Of a stretch of DNA of 64,000 nt, positions 46,570 to 57,614 are shown piece by piece (the first letter of the stretch is position 1; each line of letters begins with the position of its first letter). A program made the translations under genes and the position numbers. The notes beneath the pieces were generated by a model. It was not told the DNA's origin and searched no databases. It saw only the letters and a program-made list of their open reading frames with translations. Origin of the DNA: Carya illinoinensis (Eukaryota > Streptophyta > Magnoliopsida > Fagales > Juglandaceae); NCBI RefSeq assembly GCF_018687715.1, contig NC_056759.1, positions 30,132,385 through 30,196,384 on the forward strand. The letters are read 5' to 3'.

Positions 46570-48188
46570 TGGATTTGAGTAGATATAAATTTGTGTGACC
46601 AGATGAGTTTCACCGAGATAATACCCTATCTTGGCTTGTGGTCATGATACACACACCCACAAAAAATGCTATTAATCATTTGACACTAAATAAAAAACAC
46701 AGGTTTTACCGGTTTCACAGCATAACCATAGAATAGAGCACAATTAATAAAATCATGACAAACAATAACAATTAAAATGCAGATGCATGATAGGAAGTTA
46801 TTGGATGACATGATGATAGTACAATACAACAAACAACATAGATTTCACAGTTTCAAAGAATCAAGTTTTCTACAACTGCACGCAATTCCCAATGCTGCAC
46901 TTGGCTCTCAACCAACAATTCCAACACCAACTACGATATTATATCCCTACACTTAACAAGGCCCTCGGCCACTTAACCAATCACAACTAGTCTACAATAA
47001 AACACAATTTTCTAGTATTAGTATTCCAATGGTCAGTCTAGGATTTTACTTACTATGCATAACGAAAAATTCTAGAACAGTGTCACTGCAAGTGGGAAGA
47101 ATCTACCAATAGTTAACAACGCCAACTAAAATAATAAACAATAAAATCATAGGGTCACATGACTTACAAAAAGCGAGGGCGATGGTGGTGGCGGGATGGA
47201 GGCATTGGTGGATTTGGTCAAAATGGGGAGATCTACAATTGGGGAAAAATTAAAGGGAGGTGGATCTGTCGTGATGTGGAGGAAGGGATTTTCATGGCAG
47301 AGTATGATGGGGCATGCTTGAGTAGTAGCAAAAGTGAGCCCTAGCTCATGGGTTGGGTGACAACATGGGAGGAGGAAGTCGGTAATGGGTGGGGAAGGCC
47401 AAGGGGTGGTCAAATGACCACTAGAATGCGGATGAGAGAGGTGGCTCGCGACGACGCACAATGGCAATGGGGGAAAAACCTCTTCTAAGGCTATAGGAAG
47501 GTAGATCTGGAGGTGAGGAGGGCATTGGGGCTATGTATGGGAGGAGGAAGAGGCGTTTGAGGATGGAGAGACTCAGCCTATTTATAGGCCAAGAGTTGGG
47601 GGTCAAAGATCGCAGCTGTGGCTGGGATTGGTGGTGAGGGATGGTGAGGGCTTCAAGAGTGTTGCACTCGTGTCATGTGATAGGTGGTGGTAACGACAAT
47701 GAGTAGGCCACGCGATAGAGTGGGTCTCAAGTTGGTTGAGTTAAAGTAATGCAGATTGGATAGGAGAAGAGGTGGTGGCTAACTGAGACGATGGGTTGCT
47801 GCTTGATGGATGCGTGGCTAAGTTGGATCGACGATGGTGGGTGGCACGCAAATGCCTAGTAGAAACCCACAAGAAAGAGACAAAGTGGAGCGTAAGGATT
47901 GGGAGTTGCAACTGTGACTAGAGGGAATGGAAGGCATGACCACAAGGAGCAGTGGTGGTGGTGATGGGAGGCGGTGATGTAGTCCACAGGTGGTGCATCG
48001 AGGAAGGAGGAAGAACAAACAAACAAATAAAATAAAAGAAAGGGAGAAGAGGAGCTACAGTGCATTAGAGGGAGAGGGAGAATGAGATGAAACCCTAGGG
48101 TGAACCACCCTCCTTACCCAAAAAGGTCTTGTTCCATATGGGGGAAAAATTGGGCTCATGCACGGGCTAGGACCTAAAATCACATACC
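46570..48188. other. Unrecognised region, purine-rich on the plus strand
   Basis: 46570-47140 is ordinary AT-rich DNA. 47150-48110 has long GGTGG/GGAGG-rich stretches that stay open in several minus-strand frames with low-complexity Pro/Ser/His translations, which I do not accept as genes. The 'aaccctaggg' near 48095 and the purine tract could mark a minus-strand transcript leader. Nothing identifiable. Confidence 0.35.
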
Positions 48189-48525
48189 TTCACACCCATG
48201 TTTTCCTTTTTAAATGTCTAGGTCTAAGTGGCATATCCCACATTAAAGAACTTTGAACCTTACGTCCTTTTCACCTGTTGCCCTGTAGACAGACCATTTA
48301 AGCGCAAGTTGAAAGCTTAGACTTAAGCATATGCATGAAAAGCAAGATCTGAACCAAGATGAGAAATTTTTATGCAAGGGCCATTTTTGTTGGTAGCTTA
48401 TCGAAATTCGAAAGTAAAGAGGTTAAAAATTGTTGTATGCACCTTGTTTACTCTCATGTTTTCCTTTTTAATGGAAAGTAAGATATTGAAGAGAAGGAAA
48501 AAACGGTAAAGCAAGAATATATATG

Positions 48526-48616
<91 letters not shown>

Positions 48617-48718
48617 GAACCTTCTGAAGAATTTGAAAGGTGAGAGGATGCTAGAAGAATCTTTGGTTGCTCATCCAAAGGCCTTCATGGGGTGCTCTTC
48701 CCCTGGTGCTTTGACCAT
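48189..48718 (-). pseudogene. CAD-like pseudogene, exons 1 and 2 only
   Basis: Exon 1 (48621-48718, 98 nt, the same length as in the intact genes) starts MVKAPGEEHP but has TGA in place of the Trp codon (FGWA region). Exon 2 (about 48190-48282) keeps the acceptor and [10 protein letters not shown] but has TAA in place of the Tyr of LYCGIC. Nothing follows of exons 3-5. Intron 1 has expanded into (GA)n. The start codon is only 4 bp from the end of CACTA-2, so the promoter is cut off. Confidence 0.9.
48541..48613. repeat. (GA)n microsatellite in intron 1 of the CAD pseudogene
   Basis: About 36 GA dinucleotides next to a short (TA)n at 48523-48541. It is long and uninterrupted, hence probably polymorphic. 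Confidence 0.95.
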
Positions 48719-49499
48719 TACTCACTACAAGAAATTTAATTTTTAGGGACGAAATTTGTTAGGGACGAAATAATTTTTGTCCCTAAAAATACTTTTTAGA
48801 GATGAAATTTAAATTTCATCTCAAAACAGGGAGAACCTTATAAATCCGTTCGAACTAATACATATTAGTTCGAACCGGAGATTCTGAGACGAATTAGATC
48901 GTCTCCAAAAATCTAAACCGTTCGAACTAATAAAATTTAATTCGAACAGATAATTAATCTATTCAAATGCAAAATAATTAGTTCGAATGAGTATTACCTT
49001 GTTCGAACGGTATTATTTCATTGAAAAGATATATTGTTAAAATTGTAATAATACATATTTTTTATATTAATTTTTTATCATTTTCAAAGTAAATAAAAAT
49101 GTCTATATATTATATATTATGATTTACAATGAATTAAAATATTTACGAATTCATAAATTAATTTTATGTAATTAATTTAAAAATATTTTAGTTCAATAAA
49201 TATTACTTTAAAAATAGTGTCATTTTTTCAATTATCGTGAACATTAAGTATAATGAGAATAAAATATAATTAACAATAAAGAGGCTAGCAAACACTAAAA
49301 ATAAAAACCATATATTAATTACATCCTAAAAAGAGTTAGACGTTCTATACAACATAAAAAAAGTAAAGTAATAACTAACAATATCTATTTATTAAGTAAA
49401 TCAAAATCCTCCCGTAAGGTATGTAAGCGTCCTTCCAGGTCCTTAAACTTCTCCATGATTTGTTGAATGAAGTCCCTCAATATAAATAACAATAAGGGC

Positions 49500-49700
49500 T
49501 GCCAAATATCATCTTTAGTTCGAATGATTAAAATTCAATTCGAATGGCCGAAAATTTCATTCGAATGACGTTAAAGTCCATTCGAATGGAATTTAAAGTC
49601 ATTCGAATGAACTTCTATTCCATTCGAATGACAATAAATTCTATTCGAATGGCCTTGAATTTCATTCGAATGGAATTTAGATTCATTCAAACGGAACCGA
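49500..49700. repeat. CATTCGAATG subterminal cluster of CACTA-2
   Basis: CATTCGAATG and close variants recur about every 20 bp, more copies than at the matching site in CACTA-1 (18430-18595). Likely transposase-binding repeats. Confidence 0.65.
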
Positions 49701-50019
49701 GCTAAACAGACATGGCTAAGTCGACTTAGTCCCGAATCTACAAACTAGTTTTTCACCATAATCCAAGATTTTAATCTGTAGAAATGATTTAGGAGTAAAG
49801 CCCCATCATTTCTATCGATTACTTTTGTATCATTTGGCCCCAAAACAACAAAATGGGGTTGGAGAAGAAATTGTATCACGGCATATATAACATAATTTCG
49901 TTCGAACAGAAATGGTATAAGTTCGAACGGAAAGGGTATAAGTTCGAATGAATTATATAATAATTCATAAAATATATATATATATATATATATATATAAG
50001 TACAAGAGGTAAAACAATA

Positions 50020-50640
50020 CGTTTTATATCACTAATACTAGTATATAATACTAATATTAGTACTAATAAAAAAATTTTGGACTAGTATATATAATATATA
50101 TAGTATATATAATATATATTAGATATCTATATTATATAGTATAGAGTATTTAATTAGTTACTTATATATATTGTAAGTAACTAGTATATATATTATGCAT
50201 TAGATGAGTATAAAATAGTATTGTGTAAAGCATTGCATTATAAAGTAATATACTAAGTATATAGTAAAACATTGCATTAAATATAAGTATAAAATACATA
50301 TACCTAATATATTTAGTTTGTATATTAGAATAAACCAAGTACTTAGAATATATTATAAAGTATTATAGTACTATTAGTTTTCATATATTTATGCTATCTA
50401 TACTATAATATCACTTAGTATTATACTATTAGTGATACTTAGTATTATACTTATAGTGATACTAATTATAAGTATAACACTATTAGTGATACTAAATAAA
50501 ATATTATACTATTAGTAATACTTAATATTATAGATTGGTCAGAAACTTAGTACTATGCTATTAGTGACACTTAGTATTATATAGTGTATATAATTTTTAC
50601 ATATACTAATAATAATATTGAAAATATTATGTGTATATTT
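50020..50640. repeat. AT-rich short-repeat block of CACTA-2
   Basis: Inverted counterpart of 17880-18425, with 'tagtattatac' and 'tagtgatact' words. Non-coding. Confidence 0.7.
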
Positions 50641-51478
50641 ATATATTTATAGAATTATCTGTTCGAACGAATATAAAATAGTTTGAATAGAGATAAAGTA
50701 TGTTCAAACGAATTTTTTTTGTTTGGAGGGAAAATTCGCGCCAAATTATCAGTATATGCTGGAGAATATTCCTTTTTTTTGTTCGAACGCTTATGTTATT
50801 AGTTCGAACAGGAAAATATTGTGGGAAAAATTAGCGGTTTTTTAAATTTTTGCGTTCGAACTGCTAAAAAATCAGTTCGAATGTAAATTCACATATTATT
50901 AACTCGATTCTTTCACTCCATTTTCACTCGGATTGAAGTTTGAGAAAGGGAGAGAGAGCATGACAGAGGCTTTGAGAGAGTGTTGTGGAGAGAGAGAGCT
51001 TGAAAGAAGTGAGAGATAAGAGATTCTTGAGAGAGAAAAGACAAGGACAAGAGGTAATATGGTTTTTTTTGTTATTTTTCATTCCGATTTTCGTTTACAA
51101 GTATCTTGATATTTGTTGTATTTATTTGTTGGGATAGAACAACGGTTTAATGTGTTTTATGCATATATAGGTATTGTGGATTGATATTTTTATTGGATTG
51201 TAAAAATTAGAGGTAAGTTTTTATAGTTTTCTAAGTTATTTAATAATCATATTTAGGGATAATCATATAGTTTTCAATATATTGTATTGAAATATGCTGC
51301 AGTGTATGTGAAAATTGTGTTTTGTGGTTCAGTTTTTTGCTCTGTTTCGTGACTATTTTCTGATTTGGTCCCATTCGAACACTCTGAATACCGTTCGAAT
51401 TGAATTTTCTCCGTTCGAACGGAATCTGACTCGACCCGACTTCCGTTCGAACAGTTTGAATGTTTGTTCGAACAGTAC

Positions 51479-53829
51479 TGTTGCGACTAAACTTTGACTC
51501 AAATTAATGAATCAAAAATCTAGTGCAGTTTTACCTGCAAGTATACAGGTGTTGTAGTATCTTACAGGATCGAATTCACAGGGATTGACTTTTGTGATAA
51601 AGAAAATAAATTCAGACAATGAAACAAAATTATTAAAAGAAACGTGCAATCAAATGAAGATTGATAAAATAACTGAATCAAACTAAAATGATAAAATAAA
51701 TTGATATGGAAAAAGACTAAGGTTTCGAGGATCCGTCTAATAATTTATGATATTGTTTCCGATCGATTTACTTCAATTAAACTAGAATAATGATTCCGTT
51801 TAATTGGTAGATTTAGCATTTAAGATCGAGAAAAACAGACATTTATGATTAAAGCATTTACAAATCTATTTGAATACCACAGGGATTCCTCAAGCATTCA
51901 CTGTATTCGGAAATCACAATGAATCAAGACGAGTATATAGATAATGAAAATATCCATTAATAAAATCTTTCAATCAATCAAGCTCGCAAAATAGATTTTA
52001 CGTGGATTCGGAAACAATATTTAAATCATTAAACTTCACCTCTAACCTTAGTATGAAAATTTAGCCAAACATATTTATTACAAATACTATAGAAATCACA
52101 TAAGCATTCTCCGTTAAATAACTAACACAAGAAATACTAAGCAATAACTTAGAAACAACAAAATCTGAAATCCAATTGATACAGAGGAATAAAGCTCACG
52201 ATAAAACAGAAATTGAAATTAAAAGATATTCATCAAGAAGAAGCTGCAGCCCCACCGGATGCCAAACGAAAAACATGAAGAAGCAAAAAATAAAACTCCA
52301 ACCACTTCAACTCCACGTTAAACTCAAGCATCAATCTCATCATGTTCCTTTCTCCACCAAAATAAATCTCATCCAATTAGATTACTCCAGCCGGCCTACA
52401 CATCCATCCCCCACATCAACTTCTTTTCACATTAATTTATTCCAACCAATAAAGACTAAGAAACCGACTTGCTCTCTCCTAGCCATCATGACTTTTCTCT
52501 CTTTTTGCTTGCTTAGGACCGACGGATTCAATGGGTATTTACTCTCAGCAAACTCCACCTCACTTACATCAAACCGACTACACACTTTCAAGAGAAAATA
52601 ATTCCAGCCGTCTCCCCTTAACTCCAGCCAATTCCTATCTCAGCCAAAATAATTTCCCATGACCGACTCTAATCCCCAACCGACTCAAGTGCACTTGGTT
52701 GAAAATTCTGCACCGACTCCTCTCTCCAATTCTCTCCACTCCCCACGTAACCCTTTCACTCTACACCCACCAATTGCTACCCTTTACTTCTCTCCCTCCT
52801 TTTTTCGTCCCTACTCTTCTGAACTTACCTCTTTTTTATAGCCGAACAACTCCACTTGCCTCTTGAAGAATCATTTAATTGGTTGTTTTCTCTAGTCTTG
52901 CACCCACCGGTTGGTCCTTCTCTAATCATGCACTGAATAATTAATCCCAGCCAACTACTCCACTAGCTGCCTATTGAAGAATCATTTAATTGAATAAATT
53001 TCCTCAATTCAAACCAAGCACGGTTCGACGTTCCCCTCTCCCTCATCCGTTGCTTTATACTCCCTTTTCTTTATTCAATGAATTTCCACCTTTAATCCCC
53101 TTTCTCTTCCACTAACTTTGTTGAAAACTCATACACACTCATCCACTCTCCTATCATTTTATTCCACCGTTCAGCCTTTCTTCTTTCAACTTTTGCACCC
53201 ACCGGTTGGTCCCTCATTCCAGCACAACTCCAGCAAATCATGCACCGAATATACACAATCTTGCACCCACCGGTTGGTCCCTCTCTCCACACGTCTCTCC
53301 AGCTCCAAACTCATGCACCGATACCTCAATTCAATTAAATTCCTTCACGTCTACCCCTGCCTTCTTTCACTTCCAGAATTTCTTTCACTCACCTGCACTT
53401 CACTTTTCAGTAAAATACAAAGACACCTCTCATCACTTTCCAGCACAACACCAAGGCACCTCACTTCCTTCCTTTTTTCAGCACATGTCAACTCTTTGTA
53501 TGACTTTAATGTTGCACCACCAAAATTTCAAGCCTCCGTGAGTTTTGTTCAACCATGAATCACATGCATCTTGAATAATCAAAGGAAGAAAATAACTATT
53601 GATTCTTCATTTTGTGTCTTCTTTTTCAGCTGCCAAGCTTCCTCTCAATTAGTATGCATTTTTGATCATAAGTTCCAACCGGATCTCTTTTGAATTTTAT
53701 TTAAACTGAAAATAAGAAGAAAGAAATAATACTCAAAAAATAAATTATCAAAAACATACTATATATGTGAGGAAATATTGTCTCATTAAATCATAATTAT
53801 AAAATTAAGCATAAACATGATATCAATCA
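51479..53829 (-). repeat. 3' LTR of the gypsy element, 129 bp shorter than its partner
   Basis: Aligns with 60267-62761. The inner end lacks 129 bp between two copies of TCAATCA (TGATTGA on the element strand). Other length differences from the 5' LTR are about 21 and 12 bp missing here and 18 bp extra, which account exactly for 2351 versus 2495 bp. Confidence 0.85.
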
Positions 53830-54605
53830 ATGTTTCTAGCCCTTTTTACTTAGGAAAGTTCACTAAGTCGCCTTTATTCCTTTTCTCTCTCTTTTTTTTT
53901 CTTTTTTTTTCCTTTTTTTTTTATATTCTAATCTTTTCAAATCCTTTTTTTTTTTTTGGCATGGCTCGGTAGTCTTGCAGTTTACTTATCTAGTGTTAAA
54001 TCAATGAACATTAATGAGGAACACTACAAGTGTAAGCATGTGCAAAATGTTCTTTCAAAACTTGCCCTTTATTCTATATAAATCATATTAATTCTCATTT
54101 TTGTAAATATCGCATCCCGGTGTTTCAAGTCACTCTTCAACAAAATATGATGCATCATAAGTCATGTTCTATGTTTAAGGTTGAAAATAAATCTTCACAA
54201 AATAATTCCGCTCAAATACTTCACCAAGATACTCAAATTTCACAAACATGCTGAAGTGTGTTAATCATTTATGTTTCAATGCACCTCACAATTTTTTTTT
54301 TTTTTTTTCTTAAGGTACTAAGAAATTTTCAACAGAAAACCCTCCCCCCAACTAAATGTGACATTGTCCTCAATGTTCAGTAATTGAATGTTTGATGATG
54401 TATGCTATACAGGCTTGAATTGGAGCAAGATAAACACTACAGAACATATTGAGACGAAAATGATTAAATAGAGAGGAAAGAATTCACCTGAGATACTCGA
54501 GTGCACACAAGGAGTAGATTTATGTCAAAGTTAAAAACACAAAAGAAAACAAAAGAAGGAAAAACAAAACAAACACATACGGTATATACAATGAGGAATC
54601 AGAAA
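53830..54605 (-). other. Gypsy 3' untranslated region with pyrimidine tracts
   Basis: Between integrase and the 3' LTR. Plus-strand T runs (53890-53960, 54290-54310) are purine runs on the element strand. The polypurine primer should adjoin 53829, where the element strand reads AAAAAGGGCTAGAAACA. No env-like frame found. Confidence 0.5.
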
Positions 54606-57600
54606 TTAATTCTGATACGCAGGATCCTCCAGAGTAGTGGACTCAACCTCTGGAGTAAAATCATCCAAAAATGGTTTCAACCTTTGTCCATTAACCTTAA
54701 AAACATTACCATTCTCTGGATTTTCTATCTCAATGGCCCCAAAAGGATAAACAGTTTTTACAACAAAGGGACCAATCCATCGGGATCGAAGTTTGCCAGG
54801 AAACAAATGGAGCCTTGAATTATACAACAAAACTTTTTGTGAAGGCTCAAAAGATTTTCGAAAAATATTTTTGTCATGAAAAATTTTCATTCTCTCCTTG
54901 GCAATACGAGAATTTTCGTAAGCTTCATTCTTGATTTCCTCTAACTCATTAAGCTGAAACTTACGAAGAGAGCAAGCTTTATCCAAATCAAAATTAAATT
55001 TCTTGATTGCCCAATAAGCTTTGTGTTCCAATTCCACAGGTAAGTGACATGCCTTTCCAAAAATGAGTCGATATGGAGACATACCAATCGGGGTTTTAAA
55101 AGCAGTACGGTACACCCAAAGTGCATCGGTTAGTCGTAAAGACCAATCTTTGCGGTTTGGGTTAACCGTCTTTTCCAAAATTTTTTTGATCTCCCGATTA
55201 GATACCTCAACTTGACCACTTGTTTGTGGATGATAAGGGGTAGCAACCTTATGAGTAATACCATATTTTCACATTAAAGCCTCGAAAGGCTTATTACAAA
55301 AATATTTGCCCCCATCACTGATAATGGCTCGAGGTGTTCCAAACCTTGATAAAATATTTTCTTTCAGAAATTTCAGTACCACTTTGTGGTCATTGTTTTT
55401 GCATGGAACGACCTCAATCCATTTGGACACATAATCCACAGCTACCAAAATGTAGAGATTGCCAAAAGAAACTGGGAAGGGTCCCATGAAATCGATGCCC
55501 CAACAATCAAATATTTCAACAACCAAGATTGGATTTAATGGCATCATATTCCGGCGGGTAATCCCTACCAACTTTTGACATCGCTCACAAGTTTTACAAA
55601 ATTCATGGGTGTCTTTGAAAATGGTAGGCCAATAGAAGCCACATTGCAAAATTTTAAAAGCAGTTTTCTTTCCAGAAAAATGGCCACCACATGCCCCAGA
55701 GTGACAAAAAGATATCACACTTTGAAATTCGTTATTGGGAGCACATCGTCTAATTATCTGATCTGGGCAATATTTAAACAGATATGGATCATCCCAAAAG
55801 AATTTTCTTACCTCCACAAAAAATTTCCTCTTATCTTGTTGAGTCCAAATGTGAGGAATTTCACCTATAGCAAGAAAATTAGCAATGTCAGCGTACCATG
55901 GCACTTGAGATATACCAAAGAGTTGCTCATCTGGAAATGTGTCTTTAATAGGAACTGTCTCTATGGAATCTGAAAGAACAAGTCTAGACAGATGATCAGC
56001 AACAACATTCTCAACCCCCTTTTTATCTTTGATTATCAAATCAAATTCTTGTAGCAAAAGGATCCATCTAAGTAACCTGGGCTTTGCATCTTTTTTCGCT
56101 AAAAGGTACTTTAACGCAGCATGATCAGTAAAGATGACAATTTGAGATCCAATCAAATAAGAGCAAAATTTGTCAAGTGCAAAAATTACTGCAAGTAGCT
56201 CTTTTTCAGTTGTTGAATAATTCATTTGAGCACTGTTTAAAGTTCTACTTGCATAATAAATAACACAAGGCTTTTTGTCCCTACGTTGGCCCAACACAGC
56301 TCCAACAGCATAATCACTAGCATCACACATAATCTCAAATGGTAAATTCCAATCAGGTGATTGCATAATTGGGGCTGAAATCAACATACCTTTTAGCTTT
56401 GTAAAAGCTAACTCACAATTATCAGTCCACACAAAAGAATTTTCCTTTGACAATAAATTGCACAAAGGTCTAGAAATTGTGCTGAAGCCTTTAATGAACC
56501 TCCTGTAAAAACCTGCATGACCTAGAAAAGATCTGATATCCCTGATGTTCTTTGGGATGGGCAATTTAGAAATTAATTCAATTTTGGCCTTGTCCACTTC
56601 AAAACCTTGAGAAGAAACAATGTGACCAAGAACAATCCCTTGAGTGACCATAAAATGACACTTCTCCCAGTTTAAAATCAAATTCTTTTCTTTGCATCTA
56701 ATCAGCACTTTTTCCAAATGAGTCAAACATTCATCAAATGAATCACCAAACATAGAAAAATCATCCATGAATATTTCAACGAAACGCTCTACCATGTCAC
56801 TGAATATGCTCATCATGCATCGTTGAAAAGTAGTAGGAGCATTACAAAGTCCGAATGGCATCCTTCGATATGCAAAGGTACCAAATAGACATGTAAAAGT
56901 GGTCTTTTCTTGATCTTCAGGAGCAATTTCAATTTGGTTATATCTAGAATAACCATCTAGGAAGCAATAGAACTTATGGCCCGCTACACGTTCAATGATT
57001 TGATCCATGAATGGTAGGGGAAAATGATCCTTTCTGGTGACAGAATTCAGTTTTCTGTAGTCAATGCACATACGCCAACCAGTAGTAACTCTAGTTGGGA
57101 TCAATTCATTGTTAGCATTCTTAACTACAGTCACACCAGATTTCTTGGGTACCACCTGCGTGGGACTAACCCATTTGCTGTCAGAAATAGGGTAAATGAT
57201 CCCTACATCCAGAAGTTTTAACACCTCTGCTCTGACAACTTCTTTCATGTTGGGGTTCAATCTACGCTGCATTTCTCTAGAGGGTTTAGAATTGTCCTCT
57301 AGATAAATCCTGTGGGTACAAATCAAAGGACTGATTCCTTTGATATCAGCTATGGTCCATCCTATTGCCTCTTTGTGTTCAATGAGAACACCAATTAATT
57401 TTTTCTCCTAAATTTCATCCAGTCTTGATGAAATAACCACTGGTAATGTCTCTGCTTGGCCTAAAAATGCATATTTGAGATCAGCAGGTACATGTTTCAA
57501 GTCGAGTTTTGGTGTTTGCACACTTGAGGGGAGAGACACGACATCATGAGGTGGTAATTCCTCAAAACGTGTTCTCCATTTATCAGTGTCCATTATAGGA

Positions 57601-57614
57601 GTAGATTCTAGCAA
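54606..57614 (-). pseudogene. Gypsy pol: RT, RNase H, integrase, with two in-frame stops
   Basis: One minus-strand frame from 57614 to 54606, cut by TAG at 57408-57410 and TGA at 55269-55271. The middle piece (57326-55269) has RT with [22 protein letters not shown] and IFMDDF (codons 56768-56760), RNase H ([16 protein letters not shown]), and integrase with HHCC zinc finger (..CKTCERCQ), first catalytic Asp in GIDFMGPF and second in ISDGGKYF. The TGA falls between that second Asp and the catalytic Glu, which lies in the downstream piece. The last piece (55178-54606) ends with an integrase C-terminal region ([17 protein letters not shown]). The RT motif itself is intact. Confidence 0.9.

Noticed and set aside
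47147..48065. Minus-strand frames with Pro/Ser/His-rich translations
   Set aside because: Composition-driven openness in a purine-rich stretch, overlapping in several frames at once, with no domain.
52176..53558. Frames of 105-146 codons in the gypsy LTR (repeated at 60985-62361)
   Set aside because: They are inside LTRs on the strand opposite to the element, and the CT-rich sequence keeps several frames open; indels between the two LTRs break them differently.
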